DNA from: Planctomycetia bacterium
GTDB lineage: Bacteria > Planctomycetota > UBA8108 > SXIK01
DNA length: 39,928 nt
Assembly (NCBI GenBank): GCA_005772855.1
Contig: SXIK01000012.1
Location: 1 to 39,928 of the forward strand
Direction of reading: 5' to 3'
Below, one piece after another: positions 7,673 through 20,000 of the stretch. The notes under the pieces were generated by a model, which searched no databases, was not told the origin of the DNA, and saw only the letters and a program-made list of their open reading frames with translations. The translations under genes and the position numbers were made by a program. The first letter of the stretch is position 1, and the number at the start of each line of letters is the position of its first letter.

Positions 7673-10600
7673 AGCTAAACGGTAAAAACTCGACCTCTTC
7701 CGGCGTGAGCGTGCGTGAGCAAGCATGCCCCATCGCAGTCATCGGAATCGGGTGCATGTTTCCTCGGGCGGAGAACGCCGGAGCGTACTGGGCCAACATC
7801 AAGGGCCGAATCGACGCCATCATCGAGGTCCCCCCGACGCACTGGAGGCGTGAGGAGTACTTCGACGCCGACCCGAAGGCCCCCGACCGAGTCTACTCTT
7901 GCCGCGGTGGATTCCTCTCCCCCGTGGAGTTCAACCCGATCGAGCTCGGTATCAGCCCGCACACGCTGGAAGCCACCGATTCCACCCAGCTTCTGGGACT
8001 ACTGGTCGCAAGGGAAGCGCTCCGGGATGCCGGGTACCTGGGCGGCCGGGTATTCGACAAGAGTCGGGTGAGCGTGATTCTCGGCGTGACGGGCACACTC
8101 GAGCTCGTGATCCCGCTCGGGGCCAGGCTCGGCCATCCCATCTGGAAGCGGGCCCTGAAGGAAGCCGGCGTTCCCGACGAGGTTGCCGCGGACGTCGTCG
8201 AGCGGATCTCGAGCTCCTACGTGCCGTGGCAGGAGAACTCCTTCCCAGGCCTGCTTGGAAATGTTGCGGCGGGCCGCATCGCGAGCCGGCTGGACCTGGG
8301 GGGGACGAACTGCGTGGTCGATGCCGCCTGCGCCAGCTCCTTGAGCGCAGTCCACCTCGCCGCGCTCGAGCTCTCCGCGGGTCGCTGCGACATGGCGGTG
8401 TCGGGAGGACTGGACACCTTCAACGACATCTTCATGTACATGTGTTTCACCAAGACTCCGGCCCTGAGCCCGTCGGGTCACGCGCGGCCCTTCGATGCCG
8501 CAAGCGACGGGACAACGCTCGGCGAAGGGCTCGGCGTGGTCGTGCTCAAGCGCCTTGAGGATGCTCGCCGCGACGGCGACAGGGTTTACGCAGTCATCCG
8601 GGGCATCGGCACCTCCAGCGACGGCAAGGGCAGCGCGATTTATGCTCCCAGCGCCTCCGGGCAAGCCAAGGCGCTGAGGGCGGCTTACGAGGTTTCGGGT
8701 GTAAGCCCGGCCACGATCGAGCTCCTCGAGGCGCATGGCACGGGGACCCGAGTCGGCGATATCACCGAAGCCACTGCGCTCACGGAAGTCTATACCGCGG
8801 CGCGGCCGCACGGCGCCTGGTGCGCAATCGGCTCGGTCAAGTCCCAGATTGGGCACACGAAGGCCGCAGCCGGGGCCGCGGGACTCATCAAGGCCGTCCT
8901 TGCGCTTCACGCGAAAGTTCTACCCCCAACGGCGAAGGTGACACAGCCGGTCGAGCCTCTCCTGCCAGGGAAGAGCCCCTTCTACGTCAACATGGAGTGC
9001 CGCCCCTGGCTTGCCCGATCAAGCCACCCGCGGCGTGCCGCCGTGAGCGCGTTTGGTTTTGGGGGCAGCAACTTCCACTGCGTCATCGAGGAGGCAATCC
9101 CCGAAAAGTCCGCTCCCGACTGGGACGGCGACGTCCAGATCATCCCCTTCAGCGCCTCGAGCGCGGCAGAGCTGGCGACCCACGTGGCCTCGTGGCCCCT
9201 CCGAAGGGCGGCAGAGTCGGCTCACGCCCTCCGCCTCGCGGCGGCTGCCTCCCGCAGGACGTTGGATGGGACCCTGCGGTACCGCCTTGTCGTGGCCGCA
9301 CGGCACGGAGCGTCGGACCTCGGGAAAATGTGGGAATCGCTCGGCGCGCTCCTCCGTTCCCGGGGTAGCGAGCAGGCGTGGATGACACCCGACGGAGCGT
9401 TTTACTGCTCAGCACCCGCGTCCGCGAGGGGGAAGCTGGCGCTGATTTTCCCGGGTCAAGGCTCGCAGCACGTTGGCATGTTGCGGGATCTTGTCTGCCT
9501 CTTTCCAGAAGCGCTGAATGCCATCGCGGAAGGGGACGCCGCCTACTCTGGCGGCACGGAGCTTGAGCACGGGGAGCGCCTGAGCGATCGGATCTACCCG
9601 CCTCACGCCTTTACCACCGAGGAGAGGACGGCGCAGGAAGCAGCCCTCCGCGAAACAGCATGCGCGCAGCCGGCAATCGGCGCAGCCAGCCTCGCTGCGC
9701 TTCGTGTGCTCGCACGCTTTGGCGTGAAGCCCGAGATGACCGCGGGACACAGCTTTGGCGAGTTGACCGCGCTCGCTGCCGCCGGCTGGATCGACCCGCA
9801 TGCCTTGCTCCGTCTCGCCAGCCTCAGAGGCCGCATCATGACTGCCGATACAGGGGACCGAGGAGCCATGGCTGCCGTGGCGCTGCCCCTGAAGGAGCTC
9901 GAGAGCCTTCTTGCGACCGAAGCGCCTGGACTTGTCCTTGCAAACCGAAACACTCCGGTGCAGGGAGTCGTCTCCGGACCGACAGCGCAGGTCGAGAGCC
10001 TCCTGGCGAAGCTTGAGACTCGCGGAGTTCGAGCGAAGCGCCTGCCTGTCTCCGGTGCCTTTCATTCGAGCTTGGTGGCCGCAGCTACGAGGCCCCTTGC
10101 CGATGCGCTCCGCAGCGTGGTCTTCACCCCCACGACCATTCCCGTCTTTTCGAACACACTCGCCCGGGCCTACCCGGAAGACCCCGAGGCGGCGCGCTCT
10201 GTGGTCTCGAGCCATCTTTCGAGCCCGGTCGATTTCGACGGCGAGGTCCGCGCCATGCACCGCCTGGGCGCAAGGGTCTTCCTCGAGGCCGGACCGTCGA
10301 ACAAGCTGACTGGCCTCGTGGGTGCGATCCTCGCAAAGGACGAACACACCGCACTTTGCCTCGATGCCTCTTGCGGCAAGGGGTCGGGCACACTGGAGCT
10401 GGCCCGCACGCTCTGTCAGCTCTGGGCGCTTGGATTTCCCGTCGACCTTGCGAAGTGGGACGAAGCCTTTGATCCCAACCAGGCCCCCCCGGCTGCGAAG
10501 CCCGGCGCGAGTGTCACCCTCACGGGTGCGAACTACGTCAAACCGCGCGAGCGCAAGCCGCCCGTCACTTGTCCCTCTGTCACGGTTCCAGTGTCTGTTC

Positions 10601-13600
10601 CTGCAACTGTTCCTGTTTCCGACTCTGCGGCTCCTCCCGCTCTGGTGCCGGTACCCACGCAAGAGTCCCTCGACTCGACGCTCGCCGCCCTTCTCCAGAT
10701 GCAGGAGAAGACCGCTGAGCTTCACCGCCAATTCCTCGAAGGTCAGGAGACGGCGAACCGAACCCTTCAAAGGATCCTGGAGTCGCAGGCGGGAGCCCCC
10801 GGTTTCCGGCCCATCGAAGTTGCGACGCACACGGGCGAACCGGCGGCGGCGAGAATGGATCCGGCCCCGAGGCCCGAGCCTCAGCCGACGGTCTCGCAAG
10901 GACCAGAGATTCCGGTTCCGATTTCTGGCTCCCCAGAGACTCCCGCCCCGCGTTCTGCACCCCCGGCTCCTCCCGCACCGGCGCTGAAGGCTCCGTCCGG
11001 CTCCGAGATCATCGCTCCGGTGCTCCTCGCGGTCGTGGCGGAGAAGACGGGATATCCCGCAGAGATGCTGAACCTTGACATGAGCCTTGAAGCCGACCTG
11101 GGCATCGACTCCATCAAGCGCGTTGAGATCTTCAGCGCTCTGAGGGAACGGCTCCCCAACGCACCGGAAGTGACGCCAGCCGAGCTGCCGTCTCTCGTCA
11201 CGCTCAGGAGCATCACCGAGTTCCTCGCAGGCTCCGCTGGCCTCGAGGCAGCGCCCCTGGTTACAGCCACAATGCCCTCCATGGAGGCTGCGACTCACTC
11301 CGCAGCAGCCAGCGCGCCGGAGGCGGAGTCCGCGCTGATCAGCACGGTGGCCGAGAAGACGGGGTATCCAGCCGAGATGCTCAACCTGGACATGAGCCTG
11401 GAAGTGGACCTGGGCATCGACTCCATCAAGCGAGTCGAGATCTTCAGTGCGCTTCGCGAGCGGCTGCCCGACGCGCCCGAGATCACACCCGACAAGTTGC
11501 CCCTTCTGGGGACCCTGCGGGCTGTTGCGCAGTTCCTGTCCCACGCCGCCCCGGCGACGTCTTCTGCACTCGAGAAGACTCCGACCTTCACCGTTGCCCC
11601 GTCAACCCCCGAGCTCGCCAAAGCTGCTCCTGAATCCCCCCCGGCGCCCCGGCTGGATCGCTTCGTCATCGAGGCAAAACCGATCGATCGCAAGGGAGGC
11701 GCGAAGCTCCCGCTCAAGCCCGGCGGCGAGGTCTGGATCGCAAGCCGTGACCCCGTCGCGCTGCAAATCGCCGCGCTCCTTCGCGCTCGAGGCTTCGCTG
11801 CCATCGCGCAGAGCCCCCTGGAGCTGCTCGCTCGTCCACAATCCATGTCGTTACACTGGCTCATCCTCTTCGCTCCCCCACCGGAAGCACAGATCGAAGC
11901 TGCCGCTTTCGAGCTGCTCCAGCTGCTCCAGCGCTCCAGCGCCGCACTGCGAACGGGTTCTCACTCCGCACACCCGATGGTCACCGGCATCATCCGACTC
12001 GACGGCCGCTTTAACCTCGAGTCCCCCGCTTCCGCGGAGTCCAGCGTGGCCGCCGGCGCTCTGGCCGGCATCGTCAAGACCGTGGCAAGGGAATGGCCGG
12101 AGGTTCACGCGAGGGTGATCGACCTTGCCGGAGAGCTCACCGATTCGCTTGAGGCTGCCGAGGCTCTGCTCGAGGAGCTGGAGCTGGACGGACCGCTCGA
12201 GCTGGGCCTTTCCCGGGGAGGGGCCACGACGATCGAGACCGTTCGGAGCGCCCTTCCTGAAGAATCATCCCATCGCCAACTCTGCGGACCGGGCGACACC
12301 ATCGTCGTGACCGGGGGCGCCCGAGGAGTGACGGCGGAAGTCGCCGTGGCCCTCGCCGACTACTGGCGCGTGAATCTCCTTCTCCTCGGACGGACTAGGC
12401 CGCCCTCGCCCGGGCCGGCGTCCATCGAGCACCTCGGCACCGAGGCGGAGCTGAAACGGGAGATCCTGCTACGGCTCGGGGAGTCTGCGTCGCCTCGAGC
12501 GGTGACCGAGGAGTACAACCGCCTCGTTGCGGATCGCGAGATCCGTTCGACCTTGAGCCGCATCGAGCGCAATGGAGCACGTGTGCTCTACCGTCAAGCC
12601 GACGTCCGCGATCGGGCGCAAGTCGAACGCGCGCTCAAGGAAGCCCGCACAGCACTCGGCCCCATCCGGGGAGTTGTTCTCGGGGCCGGAGTCCTGGCCG
12701 ACAAGCGAATTGAGGACAAGACCGTGGAGCAAGTGCGCGCTGTGCTTTCAACCAAGGTGGAGGGCGCCAGATGCTTGATCACGGCGACGGAAGGAGACGA
12801 CCTCAAGCTCATCGTTTTCTTCTCCTCGTCCACGGGCCGCTTCGGACGCTCGGGGCAGGTGGACTACGCGGCCGCAAATGACGCGCTCAACAAGCTCGCC
12901 CGGCACGAGGCACGCCGCAAACCAGGCTGCCGCGTGCTCAGCATGAACTGGGGCCCGTGGGAAGGCGGAATGGTCACACCGGTGCTCCGAAAGGTCTTTG
13001 AGACCGAAGGCGTGGGCTTGATCCCCCTCGCCGATGGCTCGCGCCAACTCATCTTGGAGCTCGAAGCCAGGGAATCCCGCGATGTCGAGGTGGTCATCCT
13101 CGCTGATGGCTCCAGATCGCCGGCAAGCTCGGCCGGGAGTCCGGGGGACTTGCCAACCCCGCTGAAGCTGCCCGCTTCCAGCCCCACGAGCCCTTCACAG
13201 ACAGCCTTCAAGCTCGATCTGAGCGTCGACAAATTCCCGCTACTGGCTTCCCACGTCCTCAACGGCAAGGCGGTATTGCCAGCGGCACTCATGCTTGAGT
13301 GGCTGGCCCACGGCGCGATCCATGGCCACCCGGGCCTGATCTTTCAAGGGTTTGAGGAGTTCAAGGTTTTCAAGGGTGTGATTCTTGGGCCGGAGGACAC
13401 GCTGCCTCTTCGCATCACGACCCACGAGAGCATTCCGGGCGCTGACGCTCATTCCCTTCGCGTGCCAGTCGAGCTCTGGAGCGGTGATGCGGGCACGGAT
13501 CGGGTCCACGCACGAGCAACCGTGTTGCTCGGCGACGAGCTGATATCGGCTCCGAGGTTCATCGCCGAGCCCCGCGTGCACCCCTACCCGCAGCGCGGAC

Positions 13601-14076
13601 CACTCTACGACGGCCAGCGGCTCTTTCATGGACGCGACTTCCACGCAATCGACCGCGTCGAGGGGGTGAGCGAGGAAGGAATCACAGCCCTCGTACGGAC
13701 TAGCCCGCCGCCCGCCACATGGATCCAACGACCTCTCCGGGGGTCGTGGATCACGGATCCACTCGCCATCGATGCCGCATTCCAGCTGTTGATCCTGTGG
13801 AGCTTCGAGCGGCACGGCAAGGGTTGCCTGCCCTCGGCCGTTGGCTCCTACCGACAGTTCCGGCGAGCCTTTCCGCACAATGGATTGCGCCTCCTTGCCA
13901 GGGTGACCCGCTCGACGCCGAGCTCGGTCGAGGCCGAAGTCGATCTGGTCGCACTCGATGGGAAACCGGTGGCCCGAATGGAGCGGTGTGAATGCGTCCT
14001 CGATGAGTCGCTCGAGGCTGCGTTTGGCCGTAACCAGATCTCGGGACGCACGGCCGACGGATCCAACCGTTCATGA
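7669..14076 (+). CDS. pfaA: PfaA-type PUFA synthase, KS-AT-ACP-ACP-KR-DH
   Basis: Iterative multidomain synthase of 2135 residues that elongates and processes a polyene acyl chain from malonyl units. Domains in order: ketosynthase about 20-460 with Cys221 (DAACASS), His356 (EAHGTGT) and His396 (GHTKAAAG); malonyl acyltransferase about 590-890 with FPGQGSQ and GHSFGE (Ser695); a Val/Pro linker and helical segment (about 1000-1045, TLAALLQMQEKTAELHRQFL); two carrier domains with LGIDSIKR serines 1148 and 1252; ketoreductase with TGGARGVTAE (about 1548) and Tyr1733; and a C-terminal hot-dog dehydratase with H-x3-G-x4-P (His1862). The start is TTG 7669, overlapping the pfaD stop, with a weak AGG eight bases upstream; GTG 7705 is an alternative. 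Only two carrier domains are present, against about five in Shewanella. The stop overlaps the next ATG. Confidence 0.94.
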   Translation: MKLNGKNSTSSGVSVREQACPIAVIGIGCMFPRAENAGAYWANIKGRIDAIIEVPPTHWRREEYFDADPKAPDRVYSCRGGFLSPVEFNPIELGISPHTLEATDSTQLLGLLVAREALRDAGYLGGRVFDKSRVSVILGVTGTLELVIPLGARLGHPIWKRALKEAGVPDEVAADVVERISSSYVPWQENSFPGLLGNVAAGRIASRLDLGGTNCVVDAACASSLSAVHLAALELSAGRCDMAVSGGLDTFNDIFMYMCFTKTPALSPSGHARPFDAASDGTTLGEGLGVVVLKRLEDARRDGDRVYAVIRGIGTSSDGKGSAIYAPSASGQAKALRAAYEVSGVSPATIELLEAHGTGTRVGDITEATALTEVYTAARPHGAWCAIGSVKSQIGHTKAAAGAAGLIKAVLALHAKVLPPTAKVTQPVEPLLPGKSPFYVNMECRPWLARSSHPRRAAVSAFGFGGSNFHCVIEEAIPEKSAPDWDGDVQIIPFSASSAAELATHVASWPLRRAAESAHALRLAAAASRRTLDGTLRYRLVVAARHGASDLGKMWESLGALLRSRGSEQAWMTPDGAFYCSAPASARGKLALIFPGQGSQHVGMLRDLVCLFPEALNAIAEGDAAYSGGTELEHGERLSDRIYPPHAFTTEERTAQEAALRETACAQPAIGAASLAALRVLARFGVKPEMTAGHSFGELTALAAAGWIDPHALLRLASLRGRIMTADTGDRGAMAAVALPLKELESLLATEAPGLVLANRNTPVQGVVSGPTAQVESLLAKLETRGVRAKRLPVSGAFHSSLVAAATRPLADALRSVVFTPTTIPVFSNTLARAYPEDPEAARSVVSSHLSSPVDFDGEVRAMHRLGARVFLEAGPSNKLTGLVGAILAKDEHTALCLDASCGKGSGTLELARTLCQLWALGFPVDLAKWDEAFDPNQAPPAAKPGASVTLTGANYVKPRERKPPVTCPSVTVPVSVPATVPVSDSAAPPALVPVPTQESLDSTLAALLQMQEKTAELHRQFLEGQETANRTLQRILESQAGAPGFRPIEVATHTGEPAAARMDPAPRPEPQPTVSQGPEIPVPISGSPETPAPRSAPPAPPAPALKAPSGSEIIAPVLLAVVAEKTGYPAEMLNLDMSLEADLGIDSIKRVEIFSALRERLPNAPEVTPAELPSLVTLRSITEFLAGSAGLEAAPLVTATMPSMEAATHSAAASAPEAESALISTVAEKTGYPAEMLNLDMSLEVDLGIDSIKRVEIFSALRERLPDAPEITPDKLPLLGTLRAVAQFLSHAAPATSSALEKTPTFTVAPSTPELAKAAPESPPAPRLDRFVIEAKPIDRKGGAKLPLKPGGEVWIASRDPVALQIAALLRARGFAAIAQSPLELLARPQSMSLHWLILFAPPPEAQIEAAAFELLQLLQRSSAALRTGSHSAHPMVTGIIRLDGRFNLESPASAESSVAAGALAGIVKTVAREWPEVHARVIDLAGELTDSLEAAEALLEELELDGPLELGLSRGGATTIETVRSALPEESSHRQLCGPGDTIVVTGGARGVTAEVAVALADYWRVNLLLLGRTRPPSPGPASIEHLGTEAELKREILLRLGESASPRAVTEEYNRLVADREIRSTLSRIERNGARVLYRQADVRDRAQVERALKEARTALGPIRGVVLGAGVLADKRIEDKTVEQVRAVLSTKVEGARCLITATEGDDLKLIVFFSSSTGRFGRSGQVDYAAANDALNKLARHEARRKPGCRVLSMNWGPWEGGMVTPVLRKVFETEGVGLIPLADGSRQLILELEARESRDVEVVILADGSRSPASSAGSPGDLPTPLKLPASSPTSPSQTAFKLDLSVDKFPLLASHVLNGKAVLPAALMLEWLAHGAIHGHPGLIFQGFEEFKVFKGVILGPEDTLPLRITTHESIPGADAHSLRVPVELWSGDAGTDRVHARATVLLGDELISAPRFIAEPRVHPYPQRGPLYDGQRLFHGRDFHAIDRVEGVSEEGITALVRTSPPPATWIQRPLRGSWITDPLAIDAAFQLLILWSFERHGKGCLPSAVGSYRQFRRAFPHNGLRLLARVTRSTPSSVEAEVDLVALDGKPVARMERCECVLDESLEAAFGRNQISGRTADGSNRS

Positions 14077-17000
14077 GCTCCGGGCCTCTTGAAATCGCGA
14101 TCGTTGGCATGGGGACTGCGTTTCCGGGCGACGACGGCCTCGAGGGTTTCTGGCGAACCATCGAGGGAGCGGTCGATACCGCCCGTGAAGTTCCACGGGA
14201 CCGATGGGCGATTCCGCGAGAGGTTGTCCATGACCCGGAGGGTCCGAAGCCCGACCACGTCTACTCCCTTCGAGGCTGCTTCGTCGAGCGATCCTTGCTG
14301 GACTCCGACGAACAGGAGGCACTGAATAGGCTCCGCGCGGGGGAGCTCCCGTCAAGAAGCCCCGATGCTGGCCGCGAGCAGCAACTCTCTTCGGCGCTCC
14401 TCGGGAATCTCGACCCCGTCTTTCACCTTGCACTGCGCGCCGGCCTTCGGGCATGGCATGATGGGAGACTCGATCGGCTCAGCTCTGCAACACGCGGCCG
14501 CTCGGCGGTGATCCTCGGAAATATCGTGCTCCCAACGGAGAAGGCCTCCGAGCTGGCGCTCGAACTTCTTGGACGGGCCCGCCGGCCCGTCCACCCGCTC
14601 AACCGTTATCCGGCTGGATTGCCCGCTGCCGTTCTCGCCAACGCACTGGGCTTGCACGGCCCGGCCTTCACGCTCGATGCCGCATGCGCCTCCTCGCTCT
14701 ACTCGCTGGCCATCGCGGCTCGGGAGCTGGAGCGGGGGCGAATTGATCTGGCCCTTGCAGGGGGAATCTCCCGCCCCGACTGCCTCTACACGCAGATGGG
14801 CTTCTCGCAGCTCCGGGCGCTTTCGCCCACCGGGCGATGCTCGCCGTTTGACTCGAAGGCCGACGGCCTCGTCGTGGGTGAGGGGGCAGGGATCCTCGTC
14901 CTCAAGCGCCTCGGGGACGCCCTCCGTGATGGTGATCGAATCGTGGCGGTGATCCGGGCCGTCGGGCTCTCCAACGACATCGCCGGAAGCCTCATGTCCC
15001 CCGCCTCCGAGGGACAGCTCCGCGCAATGCACGCGGCCCATCGCCGGGCCGGCTGGCGACCCGAAGATCTCGACTTGATCGAGTGCCACGGGACAGGAAC
15101 GCCGGTGGGCGATGCGGTGGAGCTTTCGAGCCTGGAGACTCTCTGGCGCGAGACCGGCGCCCGTGTAGACCCGCTCCGACGCTGCGTGGTCGGCAGCGTG
15201 AAGTCGAACGTGGGCCATCTACTCACCGCCGCCGGCGCGGCCGGAGTGATCAAGGTGATCCTCGCGCTCAGGAACAAGCAGCTCCCCCCCACAGCCAACT
15301 CGAGGCAGCCCCTGAACGCCCTGGAAGCTTCGAAGGCCTTTCGCATCCTGTCGCTCCCGCTTCCCTGGAGTCGTCGCGATGCGGCCACGCCGCGACGAGC
15401 CGCAGTCAGCGCCTTCGGGTTCGGCGGCATCAACGCTCACTTGCTCCTGGAGGAGTGGGACGAAAGTCTTCCCACGGCAAGGCTCAAGGGACGCAGCGCC
15501 GAGCCGCCGGGCGCTGCGTTTGCCGAACCGTGGGTGGCCATCGTGGGGATGGACACCCACTTCGGCGCAGCGACCAGTCTCGAGGCTTTTCGTCAGAGGG
15601 TCTTGCGATCAACGGAGGATGACCTCGAGCCCACCCCCGAGGGACCTCCCCTCGGGAGCATCGAAATCGACTGGACCCGATTCCGCATCCCACCGAGGGA
15701 GCTGGCAGAGACTTTGCCTCAACAGCTCCTCATGCTCAAGGTCGCCGCGGGCGCGCTCGATGACGCGGGGCTCAAGAACCCCGACCGAATGGGTATCGGG
15801 GTTTTCATCGGAATAGCGCTCGACTTGAACACTACCAATTTCCATGCACGCTGGTGCGCCTCGCCCTCCGAGCGCGACCTGGTCCATCCGCCGCTCACCG
15901 CGAACCGCACGATGGGTGCCCTCGGCGGCATCGTCGCCAGCCGCATCGCACGCTGGCTTCAGGCGGGAGGACCCAGCTTCACGCTGTCGAGCGAGGAGAC
16001 GTCGGGCCTCCGGGCGCTGGAGACCGCCGTTCGTGCCCTCCAGGCCGGCGACGTGTCCATCGCCATCGCGGGAGCCGTTGACATCGCCTCCGATGAGAGA
16101 GCCACTCGAGGTGCGAACGCGCTGCGCCCGTTCTCTCCCTCGGGACGGGCGCGCCCCTTCGCGGCCAGTGCCGACGGCGCTGTCCCCGGCGAGGGCGCAG
16201 CGGCCGTGGTACTGAAGCGGCTAGAAGATGCCGTCCGCGACGGAGATCGTCTCTACGCCGTGATTCGAGGGATCGGCTCCAGCGTTGGCTCGGGCCACAT
16301 CGGCGCGCCTCCGGAAGTCGAGACCTACATCTCCGCGCTCGAGCGGGCCCACGAGGACGCCAAATTCGACCCGGCGCTCGTCGACTGGATCGAGGCGCAT
16401 GGCAGCGGAGATCCAGGGGAAGACGCGGTGGAGGCCGAAGCACTGGAGCACTTTTTTGGACGCCTCGAGACAGACACTCCGTGCGCGATGGGGTCGGCGA
16501 AGGGCACGATCGGGCATACAGGCGCAGCGGCCGGGCTCGCGTCGATCGTGAAGGCAGCATTGTGTCTTCGCGAGGAGCTGCTTCCTCCCCTCCCCGGCCC
16601 CCGGCCCCTGAGGGTTGAGCTCGAGCGATCAGGCCGGCTCTACGCACCCCGGAAGCTGCGTTACTGGCTCCGCGACCGTGCGCGGGGCCCTCGCCGGGTT
16701 GGGGTCAGCGCAATGGGAATCGATGGGAGCTGCATTCACGTGTGCCTTGAAGGCGTGGAGCCAACGGCTCCGCTGGCCTCCGAGGCTTGCGAGCCGACGA
16801 GCCCGGCCAGATCCGTGTCACCTGCAGTCTTTGCACTCGGCGCCCCGGAGATCGCAAGCCTCCGCGAGGAGCTCGACGAGTTGAGGGCCTTCGCTGCGCG
16901 TCGTCAGGAACGGCCCGTGGAATCGCTGGCAAGCGAATGGCTCGCGACGCGGCGCGGAGTTATTGCGCAGAACCCGTTCTGCGCTGCCCTGGTGGCTCAG

Positions 17001-20000
17001 GATACCGCTTCCCTCGCCGCAGGGGTCGAGGCGGCCACACGACGCCTCCTCTCCGGCAAGGATCCTGCGCCCCAGGTAGTGGGCGCTCACGGCACGAAAC
17101 CGGCCACATTTCACTGGACCCCGGAACCTCTCGGACGCAGCGGTCGCGTCGCCTTCGTATTCCCGGGCTCGGGGAGCCAGCTCACCGGCATGGGACGCGA
17201 CCTCGCAGCGACCTGGCCGGACGTGCTCCGCACGCTCGACCGGAAGAATTTGCGACTCGCCTCGCAGATGGCTCACGGCCGACTGTGGGAACCTCGAATT
17301 TCCTCCCAGGCCTGCCCGGATCACTGCTCCTTGATCCTCGCGCAAGTCTCGTTGGGCGCAGCCATCAGTGACCTCGTGCGCTTCTTCGGGGTCGAGCCCC
17401 AGGCCGCGATCGGTTACAGCCTCGGCGAGTCGACCTCGCTATTCGCCCTGGAAGCCTGGCGGGAGCGCGACGAGATGCTTCGTCGCATCGAGGCCTCGAC
17501 CCTGTTCACCGACGACCTCGCCGGACCTTGCGAGGCGGCCAGGCGCGCCTGGCACCTCGGCCCCCGGGACCGTGTGGATTGGCTGGTCGGAGTGGTGGAT
17601 CGTCCGGCCGTCCAGGTGCGTGCCTCGCTCTTGAACTTCCCGCGGGCGTATCTTCTCATTGTCAACTCGCCCCATGAGTGCGTGATCGGCGGCGATCGTT
17701 CCGCGGTGGATCGCCTCGTCAAGGCGCTCGGGGCTGGCTTCCTCCCGCTCGAAGGCGTCACGACGGTGCACTGCGAGGTCGCTCGTGAGGTTGCGGACGC
17801 GTACCGTTCCCTCCACCTTTTTGACACCACACCGCCGGAGGGTGTGACCTTCTACAGCGCGGCCTGGGGACACTCGTATGTGCCCACTCGCGAGGCCGCA
17901 GCCGACTCCATTCTCGCGCAGGCAGTCCAGCCTTTTGACTTCACGAAGGGAATCGAATCGGCCCACAACGACGGAGTCAGGATCTTCCTGGAGGTGGGCC
18001 CCGGGAGCTCGACCACCCGAATGGTCGGAAAGATCCTTGCGGGCCGCCCCCATGTGGCGCTCGCGACGTGCCCCGGCACGGTCGATGAAGTCACAGCCTT
18101 TCTTCGTTTTCTGGCAAGCTGCCTCGCCGAGGGCCTTCCCGTCAACCTCGAGCGCCTCTACCCCCCGGCGTCCCCGCCATCAGCATCCTCCGCGACGGCG
18201 AGGACCCCTGGCGCGACGATGACCGTGCGCTGCGGCACGCTGCTCGATGCCCCCACCGCGCCAGCTCCAGCTGCGCCAGCTCCAGCCACACCGCCACGTG
18301 TACTTGCGCCTTCGCTGCAGAGAATCCAGCGTGCCGGGGTCCCCTCCACGCGAGGAGCCTCGCTGGCGGAACGATGCATTGCGGCTCAATCGGCCTCCAT
18401 GGCAGCCGAGGATGTGTTCCAGCGCACACGAGCACTGGGCCTGCGGACGATCGAGCAGGTCGCAGCCTTGCGAGCACGAGTGCAGAGCGCTCCAGCAGCT
18501 TCGCGCCAGCGAGAGGCACTGCTGCCGACGCTCGGGACGAATCTGAAGCGGCAACCATTCCTCGATCGAGCCCAGTGCCTCGAGTTTGCCGCCGGAGCCG
18601 TGGCCAACGTGCTCGGGCCGCGCTTCGCCCCAATCGATGCCCATCCCACCCGGGTCCGGCTTCCCAGCGGACCACTGATGCTCGTCGACCGTATCCTTTC
18701 GATCGAGGGCGAGCCGCTCTCCATGACTCCGGGCCGCGTGGTCACCGAGCACGACGTGACGCCCGATCGATGGTACCTCGATTGCGGTCGAATCCCAGTG
18801 AGCGTGGCTGTCGAGGCGGGCCAGGCCGATCTCTTCCTCTCTGGGTATCTCGGAATTGATCTCGAGACCAGGGGGCTGGCCGTCTATCGGCTGCTCGATG
18901 CCGTGGTGACGTTTCATCGGGGCCTTCCCTCCCCTGGAGAAAAAATCCATTACGACATCCGCATTGAGCGCTTTTTCCGTCAAGGCCCAACGTGGCTCTT
19001 CCGCTTCCGGTTCGATGCGAGCATCCAACAACAACCCTTTCTCACGATGGAAAACGGCTGCGCCGGGTTCTTCACGCAAGCCGAGCTCGGGGCCGGCAAG
19101 GGCATCGTGCACACCGCGCTCGACCGCAGGCCAGGCACTGGAAAGCGCCCGAATGATTGGCGGCCGCTCGTGCCAATGGCTGTCGAGTCCTTCGATGACT
19201 TCCAGGTGAGCGCCCTGCGGGGAGGCGATCTATCCGCTGGCTTCGGACCGAGCTTCTCGAGGCTCGGGCTCAGGAAGCCCGTCACGTTGCCGTCGGGGAA
19301 GCTCACGCTCGTCGACCGGGTGGAGAGCCTGAATCCCACCGGCGGCCGATACGGACTCGGCCTCATCCGCGCCGAGATGGACATCCACCCGGACGATTGG
19401 TTCCTCACATGCCACTTTGTCGACGACCCGGTCATGCCGGGCACGCTCATGTACGAGTGCTGCCTGCACACGCTACGGATCTTTTTACTCAGGATGGGCT
19501 GGGTCGGCGAAACTGGCACCGTTGCGTACGAGCCTGTGCCAAACCAATCGAGCCAGCTCAAGTGCCGGGGACAGGTGGTTGCCTCCACGAGGAAGGTGAC
19601 CTACGAGGTCACGATCCGTGAGCTGGGTTACCGCCCCGAGCCATACGCCCTGGCGGACGCTCTCATGTACGCGGACGGAAAGCCCATCGTGGAGATCCTT
19701 GGCATGAGTGTATGCCTCAAGGGTCTCACCCGCGCTGGCATCGAGGCGATGTGGCAAGAGGCTGCGGGGGCGGCGGCGCAGCGTCCCGAAGGTCCCCGGC
19801 GACCGGCCCTCTTCGACGAGAAGAGCATCCTTGCCTTCGCCGTGGGAAAGCCCTCCGAGGCCTTCGGCACGCCCTACCAGATCTTCGACTCGAAGCGCGT
19901 GATCGCGCGTTTACCGGGCCCACCCTATCAGTTTCTCGATCGCATCGTTGAGGTGCGCAACGCCAGGCCCTTCGTCATGCAGGCAGGAGGCCCGATCGAG

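Noticed and set aside
9409-11544. Minus-strand frame of 711 codons inside pfaA
   Set aside because: Arg/Gly/His-rich composition with no domains, opposite a well-supported PfaA-type protein; a codon-bias shadow.
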